From contig CAIRTM010000005.1 of NCBI GenBank assembly GCA_903881505.1, positions 1 through 52,349 of the forward strand: a stretch of DNA of 52,349 nt, written 5' to 3'. Within the stretch, counting starts at the first letter, position 1; each line of letters starts with the position of its first letter. This DNA comes from an uncultured delta proteobacterium. Its GTDB lineage: Bacteria > Desulfobacterota > WTBG01 > CAIYCZ01 > CAIRTM01. This document shows, one piece after another, positions 8,242-16,418 of this stretch. A program made the translations under genes and the position numbers. The notes under the pieces were generated by a model. That model was not told the DNA's origin, did not search any database, and saw only the letters and a program-made list of their open reading frames with translations.

Positions 8242-8764
8242 GTGTTCCTCCTTCTAAAGAGTGGCTGTTACGTGGTAATAAACATACCCGATAATGATGA
8301 TTCCTTATTTAAAGCGGTAAGAATAGCAGATTTCGCCGACTTTTGCCAGATAATTTCAGAACTATATAATCAAGGAGCATGCCAAGTTCCGTTCAAGTAA
8401 CCGCAGCACCGCACTGTCAATATTCGCTGAAAAAACAGGCACTTTAAAGCATTTTGACACGGCAGCGGTCATTGCGTCCTTGTCAGTTTGTCATGGTTGT
8501 TTTGCAAAAAATCTGTGCGGGCACGCAGGAAAGCCATTTTTTGCTTGATTATTCGTGTAAAAGAGGGGTATTAAAAACAAAAATGTCATGTGACAATCTG
8601 TCAATGCCGTTGTGTGCTGTTGCTGTATTTTTTTATTATAAAATGTGTTTTGCTTTATTTAAATGCTATCTTTCAGGTATAAAATATGACTTCTTAACCG
8701 GCTGTGATTACATGGCCCCTTTTTTGCTTTTACCTTTGCAGGACTTTTCGCGCGGTAAGGAACT
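8242..8764. other. AT-rich 523-base intergenic region between acs and the MoxR gene
   Basis: This divergent region is much richer in A+T than its surroundings and holds no convincing gene. It contains the acs ribosome site, a TATAAT at 8365-8370 without a good -35, T-runs near 8631-8640 and a cluster of TGTCA/TGACA half-sites listed separately. A frame open at 8454-8768 looks unlike a protein and was rejected. Confidence 0.6.
8415..8603. promoter_or_regulatory. Cluster of seven TGTCA/TGACA half-sites upstream of the MoxR/VWA genes
   Basis: TGTCA occurs at 8415, 8481, 8489, 8584 and 8599, and its complement TGACA at 8455 and 8591. The pair 8584-8595 forms a perfect palindrome TGTCATGTGACA. 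About 0.4 occurrences would be expected by chance in 190 bases on two strands. It may be an operator array for a regulator of the MoxR genes or of acs; the protein is unknown. Confidence 0.4.
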
Positions 8765-10237
8765 ATGAGCGATAAAAATACGATGACCGCCAGGCACTTC
8801 CATCCACTGGAAGAATCGGTGCTTTCGCTGGCAGCCGGCAAGCTGCACCACGTGGAGGCGCCTGAAACCGCTCCGGTGCTCCGGCCGCCTGTGCCCGAAG
8901 AGCCGGCCCCGCTTCCTGAAATGCGGCCCCGGGCCGACATGCCCCTTGAAAAGCTTAAATCAATTTCCCACACGATCAATGAATGTGTCCGCTACGTTGC
9001 CAAGCACGTCATCGGCCGCGAGCAGATCGTGCGCCAGACGTTCGTCGCGCTTCTGACGGGAGAACATCAGCTGCTGATCAGCCGCACGGGCATGGCGAAA
9101 TCGCTGCTGGCGCGCCAGATTTTTGCCTGTTTCGAGGGCGCGCAGGTTTTCGAGAAGCAGCTGACCAAGGACACGATGCCTGAAAATCTTTTCGGCGCCT
9201 ACGATATCGAAGCCATGAAAAAGGGCAAGATGATCCACAACGTCGAAGGATCGGTGGTGCTTTCGCATTTCGCGTTTCTGGACGAGATTTTCGACGCCAA
9301 CGACATGCTGCTGCGCTCGCTCCTGTCGCTGCTCAATGAAAAGCAGCTCATCAACGGCGAACAGATTGTAAATTCAACCCTGTACAGCGCGATTGCGGCG
9401 GCAAATTATATCCGCTACACCGACGTGCTTGAAGCCGTCATCGACCGTTTTCTCTACAAGAGTTTTATCCCGGAAAACAAGGACCTGTACTTTCAGTACT
9501 CGATCGACCAGATATACCAGCAGCAGTTCGGCAAGGTCGCTCTTCCGCAGCGCCGTCTTTCTCTGGGCGAGCTGGCCTATGCCAAAAAAGTCATCCAGAG
9601 CAATCAGATTGCCGTTCCGGGGTATGTGCTGTTTTTGAAAAATTATATCCTGAAAAAGTATATTGAGGAGACGCGCGCCACCCACTCCGACCGCAAGGAC
9701 TTTACGATCAGCGACCGCAAGAGCGTGAAGATGCAGGACACGCTGCGCGCGGTCGCGTTCCTGGACGGCCGCGAGGAGGTCAGCGACCAGGATCTGGACA
9801 ACCTTTTCCTGTCGGTGTGCACGCTTGGCCGCGACGATGAAACCGCGCTGCTTGCCAAGATAACCGGGGCGGCGCGCAATTATTTCCGCCAGGACCGCGA
9901 CATCCTTGAAAACATGTTCAATGCAATCGATATATTTAACATCATCAGGTCTTCCGAAAACCAGGACATGCTCAAGAGCGATACATCCTTCAACCTGATC
10001 CGCACCCGCCTGCAGGAAACCGCACGCGCGGAAACCTCGCGCTTCAAGGATTATTTCAACCGCCTCAAGACAAAGATCATGTCCCTGAACCGCGACACGT
10101 TCCTGCCGGAAACATTCGCCGTGCTTGAAAACATCAGCGAGGTTTCCATGAAGGATGCCGGATCGCGCGAGTGCCGCGAGCTTGTGGTCAGCTTCCGGCA
10201 GGCCGTGTTTGAGTACAAGAAATATCTCAAACTGTAG
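8765..10237 (+). CDS. MoxR-family AAA+ ATPase (RavA-like)
   Basis: This 490-residue protein is an AAA+ ATPase of the MoxR branch. After a Pro-rich N-terminal 60 residues, the AAA module begins near residue 65. Its P-loop region reads LLISRTGMAKS (106-113), where the first Gly of the usual GPPGxAKS is Ser, while Lys112 and Ser113 are kept. Walker B is FAFLDEIFD with Asp173 and Glu174. Sensor/arginine-finger blocks follow (SAIAAANY, EAVIDRFLYK). A helical C-terminal half of about 200 residues has no recognised domain. The start ATG 8765 is preceded by TAAGGA at 5 bases. A hairpin and 86 bases separate it from the VWA gene on the same strand. MoxR-VWA pairs act as chaperone-like or metal-insertion machines; the client here is unknown. 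Confidence 0.88.
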   Translation: MSDKNTMTARHFHPLEESVLSLAAGKLHHVEAPETAPVLRPPVPEEPAPLPEMRPRADMPLEKLKSISHTINECVRYVAKHVIGREQIVRQTFVALLTGEHQLLISRTGMAKSLLARQIFACFEGAQVFEKQLTKDTMPENLFGAYDIEAMKKGKMIHNVEGSVVLSHFAFLDEIFDANDMLLRSLLSLLNEKQLINGEQIVNSTLYSAIAAANYIRYTDVLEAVIDRFLYKSFIPENKDLYFQYSIDQIYQQQFGKVALPQRRLSLGELAYAKKVIQSNQIAVPGYVLFLKNYILKKYIEETRATHSDRKDFTISDRKSVKMQDTLRAVAFLDGREEVSDQDLDNLFLSVCTLGRDDETALLAKITGAARNYFRQDRDILENMFNAIDIFNIIRSSENQDMLKSDTSFNLIRTRLQETARAETSRFKDYFNRLKTKIMSLNRDTFLPETFAVLENISEVSMKDAGSRECRELVVSFRQAVFEYKKYLKL

Positions 10238-10245
10238 GGTGCCGT

Positions 10246-10274
10246 AAGCCGGCAGAACGCTGTTCTGCCGGCTT
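10246..10274 (+). terminator. Strong hairpin between the MoxR and VWA genes
   Basis: A perfect 13-base inverted repeat, AAGCCGGCAGAAC and GTTCTGCCGGCTT, with a GCT loop lies 9 bases after the MoxR stop. Only three T residues in total run through its end, so it may be a weak terminator, attenuator or processing site that lowers VWA expression relative to MoxR. Confidence 0.5.
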
Positions 10275-10323
10275 TGCACGATCGCCCGTTTCATCCAGAG
10301 GCACCCGGGCGCAGCATGGCACT

Positions 10324-11901
10324 ATGGAACAGTCCGCATTCAGCTCCTATCTTTCCTTTTACCTGCCTTCCTGCGACATGTGCAGCACGCAGAGCCTGAA
10401 ATTCACCCCTGAGCTGATGAAGATTTTTTATATCGCGCGTGTGGTTTTCAGCGAAGCCAGCCGCCATCGCATCAAGACGCAGGCCGCGCCGCTGTTCAAC
10501 CGTGAAACCGTGTTCGCCCGGGGACGGGACCAGGACAATGACAGCCTGCAGCCGCAGCGGCCCGCGCGCATGGATAACAGCATCAACCTCGCGCCTATCA
10601 ACTCGGTCAGCGATATAGCCCACCTGCTGCCGCGCGAGCACATCATTTATCCAGACACTATTTTCTATAAAAAAGTCGCCAATCGCGAGTTGATCAAGAT
10701 CGATTACGAAGGCGGGGCCGCAGCTGTGTCAAGCGTTGATGATTTCCTGGGCGAGCAGCAGGTGGAACTCAGGCGCAGCCAGAAAGTCTATCTTCTGTTT
10801 GACAATTCGACCTCGATGAACGGCGAAAATTTTAAAAAGCTGATCGTTTCCAAGGCCATTGCCATCGAGTACCTGCGCCGGGCGGCGGCCGAGGAGCCGC
10901 AGCTGTACTTCCGCTCATTTCACAGCGAGGTATCCGACCTTGTGAAGGCCTCAAGCCGCGCCGACATTGAGTCGCTTGTCGCCCATATTACACGGCTGTC
11001 GACCGGAGGCGGTCATATCACCAATATCGGCGAGGCCATCGAGCAGGCCATTGCCGACATCCGCGCCGACGTTGAGCTTCGCCAGGCTGAAATCCTCGTG
11101 CTGACTGACGGCTTCGGCCCTGTTCCGCGCGACCTGCGCGAGCGGCTCGGATCAATCAAGCTGCACATCATCCTGATACCTGACCTGGATATAGAGAAGA
11201 TACTGCAGATGTATCCCGACCGTGCGGCCTGGAAAAAAGGCGGCCATGACGGGACGCGGCCCATGCCGCCGTTCTGGAGCTACTACGGCGCAAAGGCGCC
11301 GCCCGCCACGATCGAGAACGATGAACTGCTCAGGGAGGGCATACGCTCGGTTCAAACGGCCGCCAAGTCGGTCAAAGAGCTCAAGATGCTTGAGATACTG
11401 CAGGGCCTCAACCAGGTGTACGCGCTGCAGGAGGTGTGCGAAAATTTTATCTTTGTCGTGATTACCTCGATCCTGGAAGAATCCTTCCCGTTCAATGAAA
11501 CCGAGCTGGCCGCGGCCCGTGCCGAGGCGCAGCGCCTGCATGAACTGAGCATAGAGCAGCTTTCCAACGCGGAAAAAATGAAAACCCTGCAGCAGGTGAA
11601 TTTCCTGATCCAGTTTCTCGAAGTCGCGCGCAATAACACGCAGGACGGGGGGCTGAAAAAGGGCATCAGGGAAGTCGAGCGGATTTTGCGGGCCGTGCAG
11701 GCCCGCATCCTGGGCGACCCCTGGATAAAGTCGGTCCTCAGGTTCGATGATATCAGCATCGACTTCAAGTTCGACATGGCCGCTGAGCGCAACCGGGACG
11801 ACGGCGCCAGCCTGTGGGAGGCGTTTGCGTCGCTTATAAAGATTTTGCGCGAAAAGCTCCGCTATTTTTACGGCCAGCTGCGGGATCAGTACAGGATTTG
11901 A
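10324..11901 (+). CDS. VWA-domain protein partnered with the MoxR ATPase
   Basis: The 525-residue cytoplasmic protein has a central von Willebrand A domain (about residues 155-330) with a complete metal-ion-dependent adhesion site: DNSTS (Asp160, Ser162, Ser164), Thr233 in GGGHITNIG and Asp262 in LVLTDGFG. The N-terminal 150 residues contain a CxxC (SCDMC), and the C-terminal 190 residues are predicted mostly helical. No signal peptide or membrane segment is seen. Unlike ViaA, whose VWA domain is C-terminal, the domain here is in the middle. The start ATG 10324 has no clear ribosome site, so a later start is possible. Its position right after the MoxR gene suggests they form one complex. Confidence 0.87.
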   Translation: MEQSAFSSYLSFYLPSCDMCSTQSLKFTPELMKIFYIARVVFSEASRHRIKTQAAPLFNRETVFARGRDQDNDSLQPQRPARMDNSINLAPINSVSDIAHLLPREHIIYPDTIFYKKVANRELIKIDYEGGAAAVSSVDDFLGEQQVELRRSQKVYLLFDNSTSMNGENFKKLIVSKAIAIEYLRRAAAEEPQLYFRSFHSEVSDLVKASSRADIESLVAHITRLSTGGGHITNIGEAIEQAIADIRADVELRQAEILVLTDGFGPVPRDLRERLGSIKLHIILIPDLDIEKILQMYPDRAAWKKGGHDGTRPMPPFWSYYGAKAPPATIENDELLREGIRSVQTAAKSVKELKMLEILQGLNQVYALQEVCENFIFVVITSILEESFPFNETELAAARAEAQRLHELSIEQLSNAEKMKTLQQVNFLIQFLEVARNNTQDGGLKKGIREVERILRAVQARILGDPWIKSVLRFDDISIDFKFDMAAERNRDDGASLWEAFASLIKILREKLRYFYGQLRDQYRI

Positions 11902-12198
11902 TTTGCGTGCGGCGTGCGCGCGCATGCTGCAATTATCACGATCGTCGTTAAGCGGAATTTCTGGAGTCCGCGCCTGCCGTATTGTGAATAGTCAGCAACA
12001 ATTCGCAAAAATAATTTTTTTAAAAAATGTCGGGACTTGATTTGATCCCGTAGCCATGCCGACCATGGCCGGGCCGGGTATCCATGCGGAGGCTCCCTGT
12101 ATGCGAGCGGCGCAGAAGGAATTTTAAGGTGTCGTGGAATAAAAAACGCCGCCGGCATGTGCCGGCGGCGCGGATATGGTGTCGACTGTCCGGCAGGT
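11902..12198. other. 297-base convergent intergenic region
   Basis: This region lies between the VWA gene (plus) and the SPOR gene (minus). Apart from the terminator at 12138-12170 it holds only an A/T run near 12008-12028 and no gene or repeat that I recognise. Confidence 0.6.
12138..12170 (-). terminator. Rho-independent terminator of the SPOR gene
   Basis: The inverted repeat CGCCGCCGGCA (12147-12157) and TGCCGGCGGCG (12160-12170) with a 2-base loop is followed on the minus strand by six T residues (12146-12141). It lies just after the SPOR gene stop. Confidence 0.9.
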
Positions 12199-13728
12199 TT
12201 ACCTGCTTGTGTGAATCATCGGCTCAATGTCAGGATACTTCTTCTTGATGTCCTGCCGGGCCTGTTCGGCCTCGGCGCGGGTTGCATAGGGGCCGACCTT
12301 GACGCGGTGCCAAATGCCTTTTGCGCCGAGGTCAACGGTTTCAAGGTAGGCCTGCAACCCGCGTTTGTTCATCCGCTCGATTTCGTTTTGAGCCGCCGGC
12401 TGCGTCTTGAAAGAAAACACATGCACTGAGAAAGCCCCTGGTTTTGGCGCCGGTTTTTTATCAGGGGCTGCGGGCTTGGCCGGTGTGTTCTGCACAGGCG
12501 CCGCCGCCGGCTCGGCTTTTTTCTGCGGTTCGGCGGCTTTTTGTTGTCCGGTTTTTTCGGGCGCTATTTCGGTACGGATACGCTCAGGTACTGGCGGCGC
12601 CGGCTGCGGTTCAGTTGCCGGCTTTTCTTCTGCTTTCTGAACAGCGCTCTCGCCAGGGGCCGTATCCGGTGCGGCTGCCTTTGGTGTCGGGCCGGTCTCT
12701 GATGCCGGAGCGGGCTGCTCAGCGGAAACTGCCGGTGCTGGCATTACCGTCTCCGGTTTCTGCACGGGCTGCTTTGATTTTTTCCGGACAGCAGGCGGGG
12801 CGGGTTTTGCAATCTGTGCGGATGGTTCGGGCTGCTGCAGGAAATAGTCTGCAAGAACGTACGCACCCGCAATAACAGCCACACCCAGAAGCACAAGCGC
12901 GATAAGGCGTATCTTTGATCCCGGGCGGCCTGCCAGCGGTTCTTCGGCAAAGGCGTCCAGGGAGAATCCCGGTTCTTCGCTGCCACCAGGTGCGAATGCT
13001 CCCGCAATCGAGGCATCGGATTGCTGCCGGATCTCCGGGATCAAATCAAGGCCGCTGGTTGCAGGCTCAGCCGTGTCCCTGCCGAGTATCAGCCCAGGGC
13101 CGTCATCCGGCCGCCGGGCCGGGGCGCCCATTGAATCCAGCGCGCTTGCAAGCCGCTGCCCGCTGGCTTCATCAATGAAGGCCGCGCTGTCCTGCGGCGC
13201 GGTTTGAGGGGCGGTCTCATCGATAAAAAGGCTGTCATCCAGAATGAAGGGCTGCTCGGGAGCGCCTGCTTCACTGGTAAACGGAAAGGTCTGCCCAGAA
13301 GTTTCCGCTTCTGAAAACGGGCTTCCGGTGGTTTCCCGGAAAAGGCTGTCGTCCGGCAGCGCAAAAATATCCTGCCCGCCTGTCTGCTCAGTGGGCATGG
13401 CCGGCATCTCCTGCCTCCTAGGGGCATCCGGGAAATGCGGCGGGGTTTCGTCCGCATCCTTACTCAGAAGCGCTTCAAGGTCAAGACGCGAGGGCTCAGG
13501 CGTGTCGTTCGGGGCGGCCGGCTGCGGCATGCTGTCCATGGCGTCGAGCTCATGCTTGGCATCCAGGAGCAGATTGCTGATGTGTAAATCAAGCGGTACT
13601 TCCTCCGCTTCCCGGCCGGAGGGCTGGTTCCCCGGCGACTCGTCAGGGTGCTGCATGAGTACGCCGCCGCAGATGGGGCACTCGGTTACTTCCTGTTTTA
13701 TTTCAAATTCACAGTTCGGGCAGTACAT
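12199..13728 (-). CDS. Zinc-ribbon, single-pass membrane protein with C-terminal SPOR domain
   Basis: The 509-residue protein has three parts. A short zinc ribbon at the N-terminus has Cys3, Cys6, Cys17 and Cys20 (MYCPNCEF...CPICGG). An acidic, Pro/Ser-rich linker of about 250 residues follows. A single membrane segment lies near residues 272-295 (IRLIALVLLGVAVIAGAYVL). After it comes a long Pro/Ala/Lys-rich stretch and a SPOR domain over the last 80 residues (FSVHVFSFKTQPAAQNEIER to the end), which in other proteins binds denuded septal peptidoglycan. The topology should put the zinc ribbon in the cytoplasm and SPOR in the periplasm. It follows nth by 92 bases on the same strand and ends at a strong terminator. 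A role in division or envelope sensing is inference. Confidence 0.88.
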   Translation of the reverse strand: MYCPNCEFEIKQEVTECPICGGVLMQHPDESPGNQPSGREAEEVPLDLHISNLLLDAKHELDAMDSMPQPAAPNDTPEPSRLDLEALLSKDADETPPHFPDAPRRQEMPAMPTEQTGGQDIFALPDDSLFRETTGSPFSEAETSGQTFPFTSEAGAPEQPFILDDSLFIDETAPQTAPQDSAAFIDEASGQRLASALDSMGAPARRPDDGPGLILGRDTAEPATSGLDLIPEIRQQSDASIAGAFAPGGSEEPGFSLDAFAEEPLAGRPGSKIRLIALVLLGVAVIAGAYVLADYFLQQPEPSAQIAKPAPPAVRKKSKQPVQKPETVMPAPAVSAEQPAPASETGPTPKAAAPDTAPGESAVQKAEEKPATEPQPAPPVPERIRTEIAPEKTGQQKAAEPQKKAEPAAAPVQNTPAKPAAPDKKPAPKPGAFSVHVFSFKTQPAAQNEIERMNKRGLQAYLETVDLGAKGIWHRVKVGPYATRAEAEQARQDIKKKYPDIEPMIHTSR

Positions 13729-13820
13729 ACGCGGTCCCCTTGTGTTGGCTGTTTATTGCAGGAATCAGTGCCCATAGCTGCCGGCATCTGTTATTTTTTC
13801 GACATTCGAGGCATATATCT

Positions 13821-14513
13821 TTATAGTTTTATTGCGTTCCGTTTTTTTTGATTTCCGTGCGCGGGCATGTACCCGCCATGGGGGCACAGATGCCTGACAG
13901 CACACAGGCTGCACCGCGGATTGCGCGCCGTGCAGACCGCGCGTCCGTGGTTGACCAGCAGGAAGTTCATATCAAGCCACAGCGGCTTCGGCAGCAGACA
14001 CATGAGGTCCTTCTCGATGCTATCCGGCGCGGTATGGGCGCTCAAGCCCATGCGGCCTGCAAGCCGTTTAACATGCGTGTCGACGGCAATGCCTGCGGCG
14101 ACATGAAATGCACCTGCCAGCACTATGTTGGCGGTTTTGCGCGCTACTCCCGGAAGCATGACGAGATCCTCCATTCTGGCGGGAACGCTGCCTGCGTATC
14201 TTTCGGCAATGATGCGCGCCGTGGCGATGATGTGTGCAGCCTTGGTGCGGTAGAATCCTGTCGGCCGTATATCCTGCTCAAGAACTGTTTGTCCGGCGCG
14301 GGCGAATGCAGTGACGTCCGGATATTTTCTGAACAGGGGCCCGGTTACCTCGTTGACTTTTTTATCAGTGCACTGGGCCGACAGGATAGTCGCGATCAGC
14401 AGTTCAAGCGGGCTGCGGTGGTTGAGCTCGGTATATGCTTCAGGATAGGTGCGGCGCAGAAGGCGCACAATGGCGCGGGTGCGTTTTTTCAAATCTTCGA
14501 AACAGGTCGTCAT
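13821..14513 (-). CDS. nth: Endonuclease III
   Basis: This DNA glycosylase/AP lyase removes oxidised pyrimidines. The 230-residue protein shows the helix-hairpin-helix LPGVARKTANIVLAGAF with the catalytic Lys, the catalytic Asp in AVDTHVKR, and the [4Fe-4S] cluster loop Cys-x6-Cys-x2-Cys-x5-Cys (CTARNPRCSLCAVRHLC). ELNHRSPLELLIATILSAQCTD near the N-terminus is the usual family opening. A Lys/Arg-rich tail of about 15 residues follows the cluster. It lies 30 bases downstream of the DUF192 lipoprotein gene on the same strand and may share its promoter. Confidence 0.97.
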   Translation of the reverse strand: MTTCFEDLKKRTRAIVRLLRRTYPEAYTELNHRSPLELLIATILSAQCTDKKVNEVTGPLFRKYPDVTAFARAGQTVLEQDIRPTGFYRTKAAHIIATARIIAERYAGSVPARMEDLVMLPGVARKTANIVLAGAFHVAAGIAVDTHVKRLAGRMGLSAHTAPDSIEKDLMCLLPKPLWLDMNFLLVNHGRAVCTARNPRCSLCAVRHLCPHGGYMPAHGNQKKRNAIKL

Positions 14514-14543
14514 CGATCAAACCGCAGCCGTGGGGCGACAGGG

Positions 14544-15005
14544 TTAGCGCGTCTCGAAACCGGGCACATGCGCAAAAGCGACGCGGTCACCGGCGGCTAT
14601 TCCGTGCCGGGCGCAGAAACCTGCGTTGACTTCAAGGACATAGCGTGCAGGGCGGCCAATGCCGAACGGACCGCTGGCGTAGGGTTTCGTGTTCTCGACG
14701 ATGCCGGCTACGGCCGGGGATGCGTCAATGAAAATCATGTCAAGCGGTATGGAGGTGTTGCGCATGGTAAATTGGTGCTTGCCGTCCTGTTCGAACAGGA
14801 ACAGCATGCCGTGGCCAGGCCCGAGCTTTTTGCGGTACATGAGGCCCATTGAGCGCTGTCCGGCGGTGCGGGCCAGTTCCACCGTAACGCGCGCAAGAGA
14901 GCCGTTTGTCGGATAGAGAATCACGGAGGGTTTTTCCTCTGAGCAGCCCGCGCACACAAGCGCAGGCGCAAGCAGGAGCGTGAACAGTGTCCGGAGAGTT
15001 TTCAT
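14544..15005 (-). CDS. DUF192 family lipoprotein
   Basis: This 153-residue protein belongs to the DUF192 family of unknown function. Its N-terminus is a lipoprotein signal with a basic MKTLR, a hydrophobic LFTLLLAPALV and a lipobox ending at Cys21 (VCAGC). The DUF192 core follows: RSMGLMYRKKLGPGHGMLFLF, FTMRNTSIPLDMIFID, VLEVNAGFCARHGI and GDRVAF. ATG 15005 is chosen because it begins the signal peptide. The frame stays open to a GTG at 15131, with AGGAGG only 2 bases before it, but such an extension would bury the signal. A good promoter at 15173-15202 leaves a leader of about 160 bases. Confidence 0.9.
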   Translation of the reverse strand: MKTLRTLFTLLLAPALVCAGCSEEKPSVILYPTNGSLARVTVELARTAGQRSMGLMYRKKLGPGHGMLFLFEQDGKHQFTMRNTSIPLDMIFIDASPAVAGIVENTKPYASGPFGIGRPARYVLEVNAGFCARHGIAAGDRVAFAHVPGFETR

Positions 15006-15377
15006 GGCGGTGCGAAAGGTTCCTGTTAAAGCCGAAATGCGAACAGTTACACAATAAGCTGTGAATCGGTCCTTAAGGAATAGTGCCGATCCGAAGCCGG
15101 CCCGCTGTTGTCCGGCGGCTTCAGGCTGCACAACCTCCTGCGCCGGCAGTGTTGCTCTGCCAGCCTGTTCAAACTATAGCGTTTCGCAAAGCGGCTTGTC
15201 AATCCCCTTCGGCTCTGAACCGCAGGGAACCGTCCGGTATGCCTGATGCATGCGTGCCGTCGGTGTTTTTTTGTTGCCCGCGCCGCGCTTTTTGCCTATA
15301 CTCCCTGCACCTGCGAGCAGACGGGCTGCAGGCCCTGCTGCGGAATACATCCGGCCGTTTCGGCCCAAGGCTCTTTT
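15006..15377. other. 372-base divergent intergenic region
   Basis: This region lies between the DUF192 gene (minus) and the DHH phosphoesterase gene (plus). It holds the predicted promoter at 15173-15202 and an AGGAGG on the minus strand at about 15139-15134. No separate gene was recognised. Confidence 0.5.
15173..15202 (-). promoter_or_regulatory. Predicted sigma-70 promoter of the DUF192-nth genes
   Basis: On the minus strand, TTGACA (15202-15197), an 18-base spacer and TATAGT (15178-15173) give 11 of 12 consensus matches. The start would be near 15166, giving a leader of about 160 bases to the DUF192 start. Confidence 0.65.
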
Positions 15378-16418
15378 ATGCGTAACGCAAACGCTGCAAC
15401 CGTTCTTGCAAACATTAAACAGCTGCTCAGGCCTGCGCGCACGGTGATGGTCATGATTTCCGATCCCGTAGACCCTGACTGCGTGGCAGCGGCACTGGCG
15501 CTGCGCTGGATGCTGACCCGGCAGCGCAAGGCCGTGGCACTCGTCAGCCTGTACCGCATCCCTGCCGCGATGGTGGATTTTCCCGGTATCGGGCAGGTAC
15601 GGGCCTGCGATACCGTGCTGCCTGATTTTTCGGCCTTTGAGGTCGTGATGCTGGTCGACGGCGCGACATGGCCGCAGTTTTTCGGCCGCGACTGGGTCCA
15701 TGTGCTTGAGGGGCTTGACCTGCGCAGGCTGGTCAACATCGACCACCACGTGCCCGACGATATTCAGGCGGCAATTCCCCGCACATGCCTGAACATGCAG
15801 CTGTCCTCAACGGCGCAGGTGTTGTATGAGTGTTTTATCAAGCCGGAAAAAATGCGTCTGCCGATTGAAGTCGCCGATGTCCTGTACCGCGCGCTTCTCT
15901 ATGATTCGCGCAATTTTAAAAATGAAATGCATCGCGGCGAGTATGCCTTCGCCGACATGCTTATTGAACAGGGTGCCGACCATGCGCGTGCGGTTGACGT
16001 GAATGTCGATATGCGTGAAGTCCGTTTCATGGCCTGGGCCATAAAGAAAACGGATTTCATCCCGGGACTGTACCTGAGCCTGCTGTGCCTTGACGCGGGC
16101 CGCCAGAAAGATCTACACGCGCTGCTGGGCGAGGACTGGCCGGAGTTCAACACGCTGTACAAGGAAACCGTTCTGCGGCAGGTAAGGGGCTTTCATTACG
16201 GCGTGATCCTGCAGGAAAAGGCCGGGCAGGGCAGCGTGCGACTGACGTGGCGCACCAGAAATTACGGCAGTCATCTCAGCGTCGCCGAGATCGCGTGCCG
16301 GGCCGGGTTTAAAGCCGGCGGGCACCGCAATGCCGGCGGCGGCAGCTTTCACGGCTGCTTGGCTGACGCGCGCGCGCGGCTGCTGGAAGAGTTCAGACGC
16401 GCGCTGGGTGGGGCGTGA
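15378..16418 (+). CDS. DHH/DHHA1 family phosphoesterase (NrnA-like)
   Basis: The 346-residue protein belongs to the DHH phosphoesterase superfamily, related to nanoRNase/pAp phosphatase NrnA. Motif I reads SDPVDPDCVAAALALRW, with the first His of the usual HxxPDxDAxGS replaced by Ser. Motif II is LVDGA, motif III is NIDHHVPDD, and motif IV is the Asp of YDSRNF. The C-terminal DHHA1 substrate domain ends GGHRNAGGGSF. ATG 15378 (MRNANAAT) is taken as the start because the upstream frame is Cys-rich and unlike the family; AAGG lies 8-9 bases before it. Its stop abuts the left end of the MITE-like element at 16418. The altered motif I may change metal binding or substrate. Confidence 0.87.
   Translation: MRNANAATVLANIKQLLRPARTVMVMISDPVDPDCVAAALALRWMLTRQRKAVALVSLYRIPAAMVDFPGIGQVRACDTVLPDFSAFEVVMLVDGATWPQFFGRDWVHVLEGLDLRRLVNIDHHVPDDIQAAIPRTCLNMQLSSTAQVLYECFIKPEKMRLPIEVADVLYRALLYDSRNFKNEMHRGEYAFADMLIEQGADHARAVDVNVDMREVRFMAWAIKKTDFIPGLYLSLLCLDAGRQKDLHALLGEDWPEFNTLYKETVLRQVRGFHYGVILQEKAGQGSVRLTWRTRNYGSHLSVAEIACRAGFKAGGHRNAGGGSFHGCLADARARLLEEFRRALGGA

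Noticed and set aside
8454-8768. 104-codon open frame before the MoxR gene
   Set aside because: It lies in A/T-rich intergenic DNA with no ribosome site, and its Cys/Phe-rich translation resembles nothing.
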